Shown here: piece after piece, positions 57,486 to 64,000 of the stretch
How positions within the stretch are numbered: the first letter of the stretch is position 1
Layout: every line of letters starts with the position of its first letter
Assembly (NCBI RefSeq): GCF_000302455.1
Contig: NZ_AMPO01000001.1
Location: 127,001 to 191,000 of the forward strand
DNA length: 64,000 bases
Direction of reading: 5' to 3'
Source of the DNA: Methanobacterium formicicum DSM 3637
GTDB lineage: Archaea > Methanobacteriota > Methanobacteria > Methanobacteriales > Methanobacteriaceae
Made by a program: the position numbers and the translations under genes
Notes under the pieces: model-generated
Database searches by the model: none
What the model saw: the letters and a program-made list of their open reading frames with translations, nothing else
Told to the model about the DNA's origin: nothing

Positions 57486-58418
57486 TCAGTAATAAACCTT
57501 TACTGCCTCTTCAATATCATTGTACATCCCCAAAGCAGCTAATGCACCAATTTTACCCTGAGAACCTGTGACTTCCACCAGTTCCACTCCCACACCTTCA
57601 GCCACTTTTTCAGCTTCATCCACAGTTAGCATGGATTTTTTAGCAGCCTCTGAGTATGAACGGAGAGTTTCTGGGATATTTATGCCTTTAAGAACTGCAA
57701 TTGCAGTTTTATCAGATAATGTATCTTTTTTAAGTAGTTTCACTACTTTTTGAACCAGTTCATCTTTTTCACCAGGTTTTACTGCGAATACTAAGGCAAT
57801 GCCCACACAATTCTGGGTTTTATTGGGGTTATGGGGGTAAAGTTGAACCGTGATGTGATCCAAATACTCATATCCCTGTTTAGCAAGTTCTGCACCTACG
57901 TTATGAGCTAAGGTCCAAGTAGCACCTTCATCTTTGGTGTCAGTATCATCAATACCAATAACCACTTTTTCCATTATGGGTGTGACTACAGTAGCCCTTC
58001 CCACCTTGGATCCACCCCCAATATCCTGAAGTTCTACTCGTTTGACTCCTTCAGCCATTCCCCGGCACATAGCTGCCCCCACACCGGCACCAGCCAGTCC
58101 AGCATGAACCACTTTAACTTCATCTTCTTCAACACAGACTTCTTCAATCCCCGCAGCATGTAAACTGGGTTTAAGGCTTAAATTAGATTTACCAGTTTTC
58201 ACCAGAAATGTGTGTTTATTACCATCTCTTTTAGCGTTTAGAACTATATCACTGCTGTGCTGGTACTGGTAGATCATCCACTGTGATCCGCTGATGCAGG
58301 GGTGGTATTCCACAATTTCCACCAGGTCCTCATCTACCATGGTGAGAACTTTCTGGTAGGGTGCAACCCATGGGTCCTGGAATTTATCCTTTAAGTCTTG
58401 TGGGGTGAGTATTTCCAT
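57486..58418 (-). CDS. Methanogenesis marker protein 11
   Basis: 310 residues. The C-terminal region has VIGIDDTDTKDEGATWTLAHNV, a motif shared with TiaS-type (DUF1743) proteins, and VQLYPHNPNKTQNCVGIALVF. The N-terminal part (VEYHPCISGSQWMIYQ) is specific to the marker 11 family, found in methanogens. Its function is not known. TTGGAGGAA lies before the ATG. It is followed, in the upstream direction, by ribH on the same strand. Confidence 0.93.
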   Translation of the reverse strand: MEILTPQDLKDKFQDPWVAPYQKVLTMVDEDLVEIVEYHPCISGSQWMIYQYQHSSDIVLNAKRDGNKHTFLVKTGKSNLSLKPSLHAAGIEEVCVEEDEVKVVHAGLAGAGVGAAMCRGMAEGVKRVELQDIGGGSKVGRATVVTPIMEKVVIGIDDTDTKDEGATWTLAHNVGAELAKQGYEYLDHITVQLYPHNPNKTQNCVGIALVFAVKPGEKDELVQKVVKLLKKDTLSDKTAIAVLKGINIPETLRSYSEAAKKSMLTVDEAEKVAEGVGVELVEVTGSQGKIGALAALGMYNDIEEAVKVYY

Positions 58419-58533
58419 AAAATTCCTCCAAAAAAAATCTGATTATGACAATGTACTGTGAATTAGTTTATTTTTATGATTTAGGCTTATTCTAAAAAAA
58501 TAATAAAATAATTGGATAGGTCTATTAATCCAA

Positions 58534-58944
58534 CTATTTGAGCCGTTCAGTCATTTTTACTACGGCTTCAACGGCACGTTTGGCATAATCTATCCTCTGA
58601 TGAGCTTCAAGACGTGTCATGCCAGGCCCGGTGATTCCTAACCCCACTGGTTTATCGTATTCTAAGGCCAGGTCTGCGATTTTACGGGAGGCGTGCTGGA
58701 CTACGATTTCATCATGGGAAGTGGCACCTTCAATAACCGCCCCTAACGTAACCACGGCATCGATATCATCCTGCTCTAAAAGCTTTTTTATAGCTAAAGG
58801 CATGTCAAAAACACCAGGAACAGTTATTACCTCTGTTATTTCTGATTCTAAAAATTTAGCGTGTTCTTTAGCTAGTTCTAACATCATGTGAGTGATGTCA
58901 TAATTAAATTCTGCAACTACTGCACCTATTCTTACTTTTACCAT
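58534..58944 (-). CDS. ribH: 6,7-Dimethyl-8-ribityllumazine synthase
   Basis: 136 residues: [29 protein letters not shown] and [22 protein letters not shown] with the catalytic His. RibH joins the dihydroxybutanone phosphate and the ribityl pyrimidine to lumazine, the precursor of riboflavin and so of FMN, FAD and, in methanogens, F420 (through ribityl intermediates). Short form, as in archaea. GGGAGG precedes the ATG. Confidence 0.94.
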   Translation of the reverse strand: MVKVRIGAVVAEFNYDITHMMLELAKEHAKFLESEITEVITVPGVFDMPLAIKKLLEQDDIDAVVTLGAVIEGATSHDEIVVQHASRKIADLALEYDKPVGLGITGPGMTRLEAHQRIDYAKRAVEAVVKMTERLK

Positions 58945-59078
58945 GTTTAATGCCTCCCTAAACTTTTGATGATGTTGATTAAATTCAAACTTTTTACATA
59001 ATCATTTCAGTTATTATTCATTTTACCGTATTTTAACAACTATCAATAACATGTATAAATCTGGTTACACGTTTAAAC

Positions 59079-59162
59079 TTATATATAAGCTATGATAGCA
59101 GCTATTGAGCTGGTACTCATGATTATTATTATAAAAATGGCTATCCACTGAGGTCTGGTCAT
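59079..59162 (-). CDS. 27-residue single-span membrane peptide
   Basis: ATG 59162 with AAGGAGA about 9 nt upstream (complement near 59172-59178), 27 codons, stop TAA. After MTRPQW the peptide is a single hydrophobic helix (IAIFIIIIMSTSSIAAII). It starts 25 nt after the cysteine desulfurase stop, and its ribosome site lies in that gap, so it is probably the second gene of that unit. No family recognised. Confidence 0.55.
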   Translation of the reverse strand: MTRPQWIAIFIIIIMSTSSIAAIIAYI

Positions 59163-59186
59163 TTCTTTTGTCTCCTTTAATCTTGA

Positions 59187-60383
<1,197 letters not shown>

Positions 60384-60595
60384 AATATGCCTTAAAATTT
60401 ACTTTAAATCTAATTATCAATATGGTTTAAATTAGTATATAAAAATTTAAGAAATAATTTGTATAAAAAATAAATAAAAAAATGGGTTAAAACTAAGAAT
60501 TAAAAAATGGGAATATAAATGAGAAAATAAAAAGAATATATAAAGTAGGCATGGAATATGGTTGCCTACATTGACTGATTGTTTTACTGATTTTT

Positions 60596-61582
60596 CTATT
60601 CTTCCAGTTTCTTTCTGACCTCTACAGCCATTTCCATGGTGGATGCATTACCACCCAGATCTCCGGTTACTGCTTTACCTTCTGCCAGGACTTCTACCAG
60701 GGCATTTTCAAGTTTTCGGGCTGCATCGTTTTCTTCCAAGTAATCCAGCATTAACACTGCAGATAAAATCATGGCAGATGGGTTTGCAGTTCCTTTACCT
60801 GCATGATCTGGTGCTGAACCATGCACTGGTTCAAACAATCCAATTTTTTCTCCAACGTTTGCTGAAGGGGCCAATCCCAAACCTCCTGCCAGCCCTGCCG
60901 CTTCATCAGACAGGATGTCTCCAAAGAGGTTGGTGGTTACTATTACATCGAACATTTCTGGTCGGGTGATGAAGAACATGGCAGTGGCATCCACGTAACG
61001 ATCATCCAGTTCCATATCTGGATAATCCTTGGCTACTTGGTAGAATGTCTCCCTGAAAAGCCCATCAGTTTTTTTGAGGACGTTTGCCTTGTGTACTGCG
61101 GTTACCTTCTTCCTACCTGTTTTTTTAGCATATTCAAAGGCATACTTACATATCCTCTCGGCGGCTTTTCGGGTGGTAACTCGAAGAGCAGTTGCCCCTT
61201 CCTCACTTTCCTCTTCCAGGCCAATGTATAAGCCTTCTGTGTTTTCACGGACTATGACAAAATCCACATTATCGAAAAGACATTTTGTACCAGGATATGA
61301 TTTTGCCGGTCGGATGTTAGCGTACAGTTCCAGTTCCTGGCGCAGTTTAACGATCACATCAGCTGCTGATTCCCCTGCAGCCCCGAACAGACATGCTTGA
61401 GATGCTTTGACTATTTCCACGGTTTCTTGAGGTAATGCCACCCCTGTTTTTTCCATGTACTCATCTCCAGCATCGGCGAATGTGTAATCAAATTCAACAT
61501 CAACTGCTTCCAGGACATGGAGCGTTGCTTCCATAACCTCTTTTCCAATTCCGTCTCCGGGTATAACTGCTATTTTATACAT
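60596..61582 (-). CDS. leuB: 3-Isopropylmalate dehydrogenase (or homoisocitrate dehydrogenase)
   Basis: 328 residues of the isocitrate/isopropylmalate dehydrogenase family: IPGDGIGKEVMEATL, ANIRPAKSYPGTKC, RENTEGLYIGLEEE, AVHKANVLKKTDGLF and DILSDEAAGLAGGLGLAPSANVG. With leuD and leuC next to it the leucine pathway is the simplest reading. Methanogens also carry the paralog AksF, which works in 2-oxosuberate synthesis for coenzyme B, and sequence alone does not fully separate the two. Confidence 0.85.
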   Translation of the reverse strand: MYKIAVIPGDGIGKEVMEATLHVLEAVDVEFDYTFADAGDEYMEKTGVALPQETVEIVKASQACLFGAAGESAADVIVKLRQELELYANIRPAKSYPGTKCLFDNVDFVIVRENTEGLYIGLEEESEEGATALRVTTRKAAERICKYAFEYAKKTGRKKVTAVHKANVLKKTDGLFRETFYQVAKDYPDMELDDRYVDATAMFFITRPEMFDVIVTTNLFGDILSDEAAGLAGGLGLAPSANVGEKIGLFEPVHGSAPDHAGKGTANPSAMILSAVLMLDYLEENDAARKLENALVEVLAEGKAVTGDLGGNASTMEMAVEVRKKLEE

Positions 61583-61677
61583 ATAAACACCTAAATTTTT
61601 TATCCAAATCTTTTTTAATATTCACCCTTAATTCATCCGAGTTTTCCAATTAAAATCTTTAATAATCATTTATTTTA

Positions 61678-62187
61678 CTAATCCTTTATCTCGGCAAGAT
61701 GGTTCCTCAGGTAACTGATTAGTCCTCCTTCGTTCATGATCCCCATCATGAAATCAGGGAGCGCTGTTATCTGGAACTCTTTGGAATTTGTTAAATCCTT
61801 TAAAACACCTTTATCAATGTCTATCTGGATTTCATCTCCTTCTTCGATGTTTCGAGAAATACCTTTGGCTTCTATAAGGAGTAATCCAATGTTTGTGGAG
61901 TTTCTGTAGAATATTCTGGCAAAGGATTCTGCTACCACTGCAGATATTCCTGCTCCTTTTATGGCGATTGGTGCGTGTTCACGTGATGATCCGCAGCCAA
62001 AGTTTTTCCCAGCAACAATTATGTCACCTTTTCCTACTTTTTGTGAGAATTCAGGGTCGTATCCTTCCATAACGCATGATGCGAGTTCTTTTTCCCCCGT
62101 TAACACCAGGTATCTGCCAGGAACTATTATATCAGTGTCCACGTCATCCGGGAACTTCCAAACCTTTCCTTTAAGTACTTTTTCCAT
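61678..62187 (-). CDS. leuD: Isopropylmalate isomerase small subunit (LeuD; AksE/HacB alternative)
   Basis: 169 residues from ATG 62187; a GTG frame start at 62196 lies within the ribosome site GGTGG and is rejected. Motifs: [20 protein letters not shown] and [19 protein letters not shown]. The loop after RYL reads YLVLTG; family work reports YLV-type loops in isopropylmalate isomerases and YLRT in homoaconitases, so IPMI is favoured. It sits between leuC and leuB on the same strand. Confidence 0.85.
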   Translation of the reverse strand: MEKVLKGKVWKFPDDVDTDIIVPGRYLVLTGEKELASCVMEGYDPEFSQKVGKGDIIVAGKNFGCGSSREHAPIAIKGAGISAVVAESFARIFYRNSTNIGLLLIEAKGISRNIEEGDEIQIDIDKGVLKDLTNSKEFQITALPDFMMGIMNEGGLISYLRNHLAEIKD

Positions 62188-62285
62188 AATTACCACCTTT
62201 AAATATCGTATAATGATTAATACCTTGTTTAAGATCTTTAATTAGATCAAAACTTCTAATAACAATTAAATCATCTTTAGATGTT

Positions 62286-63536
<1,251 letters not shown>

Positions 63537-63664
63537 GTGCTTTCCTCCATTTTAAATGTAATTTATGAATTATTTACCTTGCAACTATATTTCATCTGTA
63601 ATTTTAAATCGGTAATTTCAATTTGGGAATTGAATACTTCAATTGGGAATCAGGGATTTTGATC

Positions 63665-64000
63665 TTATTTTGAAAACCCTAATTCAGAAATGGTTATTTT
63701 GTTTACAATTTTTACAAAAATTTCAACCTCTTCAGGGTTTAAAATCTTTGAAATTTTATTTATTGTGTTTTTATGAACCTGTTTGTGCATTTCCATTATT
63801 TGATTGCCTTTAGGTGTTAACTGCAGAGAGTAAAAACGTTTATCTGCATTGGATTGAATTTTGATCACAATTCCCAGATCGATTAACTGGTTGATGGCCA
63901 CTGAAACCGTTGATTTTTTCACATCCAGTTTTTTGGATAGTTCGGAAACACTTATTCCCTGGTTTTTGTCGATAAGTTCTATGTAGTACAGTTGTCGTAG
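63665..64000 (-). CDS. MarR-family regulator, N-terminus outside the window
   Basis: The frame is open to the right edge with no stop. It covers SVSELSKKLDVKKSTVSVAINQLIDLGIV (helix-turn-helix, at the start of the visible part), a wing with KIQSNADKRFYSLQLTPKG, and a C-terminal dimerization helix. A GTG at 63922 lies within the HTH and is not a credible start. It is on the same strand as leuC and upstream of it, with a 128-nt gap between. Confidence 0.8.
   Translation of the reverse strand, partial: LRQLYYIELIDKNQGISVSELSKKLDVKKSTVSVAINQLIDLGIVIKIQSNADKRFYSLQLTPKGNQIMEMHKQVHKNTINKISKILNPEEVEIFVKIVNKITISELGFSK

Overview
The window comes from a methanogenic archaeon of the Methanobacteriales, most likely a mesophilic Methanobacterium or close relative. 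Evidence seen directly: a complete F420-reducing hydrogenase operon (frhA-D-G-B), methanogenesis marker protein 11, an archaeal type A RNase P RNA, archaeal information-processing genes (aIF2-alpha, Nop10, L44e, S27e, L21e, PCNA, GINS, TFS, RpoL, RpoF, Csl4, SRP54, Pus10), AT-rich spacers, TATA-box promoters and GGAGGTGA-type ribosome binding sites. The bacterial-type DnaK/DnaJ/GrpE set argues for a mesophile or moderate thermophile. The species call is inference.

Layout. 1-8 kb: the 3' end of an isochorismatase-type hydrolase, a GNAT acetyltransferase, a methyltransferase, a QueG-like Fe-S protein, then a redox-looking locus (nitroreductase, a 30-residue Cys protein that is easy to miss, and a divergent HxlR regulator), a PAP2 phosphatase, LarB and HypF. 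8-13 kb: an ArsR-type regulator divergent from grpE-dnaK-dnaJ, with four copies of a 21-bp operator-like element overlapping TATA boxes between them. 13.5-19 kb: CMD-family, VTT/DedA and other membrane proteins, initiator tRNA-Met followed 10 nt later by RNase P RNA, and two membrane-anchored coiled-coil proteins. 19-21.3 kb: two tandem, nearly identical type II methionine aminopeptidases. 21.5-25 kb: frhADGB. 25-31.7 kb: PepSY protein, PAC2, two tRNA-Arg genes, a HEPN-type protein in AT-rich DNA, a 35-residue membrane peptide, endonuclease Q, and the PAC2/nop10/aIF2-alpha/S27e/L44e operon.

31.8-39.4 kb: a replication/transcription block on the minus strand (GINS, PCNA, an unknown membrane protein, TFS; then Nudix, DUF99, RpoL, Csl4; then Dph2 and a purine phosphoribosyltransferase). 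40-46.6 kb: a plus-strand block for targeting and RNA work (SRP54, Pus10, L21e, RpoF, DUF655, KsgA, CMD protein, HemK-type methyltransferase). 46.6-48.8 kb: two N-terminally anchored surface proteins. 49-52.3 kb: DUF35 protein, sirohydrochlorin chelatase CfbA, ThiL and a radical SAM AmrS-type enzyme. 52.5-64 kb: UbiD-family decarboxylase, a fused double PurE, a large GT2 membrane glycosyltransferase, Mmp11, lumazine synthase RibH, cysteine desulfurase with a 27-residue membrane peptide, LeuB/LeuD/LeuC (or their Aks paralogs) and a partial MarR regulator.

How the genes work together: nickel and redox chemistry recur. FrhA is a NiFe enzyme, FrhD matures it, HypF starts its CN ligand synthesis, LarB makes a nickel-pincer cofactor precursor, and CfbA inserts nickel on the way to F430. 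The most interesting unexplained signals are the phased operator array before grpE, the Cys-rich microprotein beside a redox-type regulator, three small single-membrane-segment peptides with gene-like context, the tRNA-iMet/RNase P linkage, the duplicated map genes, and the out-of-frame overlap of rpoL with a DUF99 gene. No CRISPR array, insertion sequence, rRNA gene or prophage was seen.
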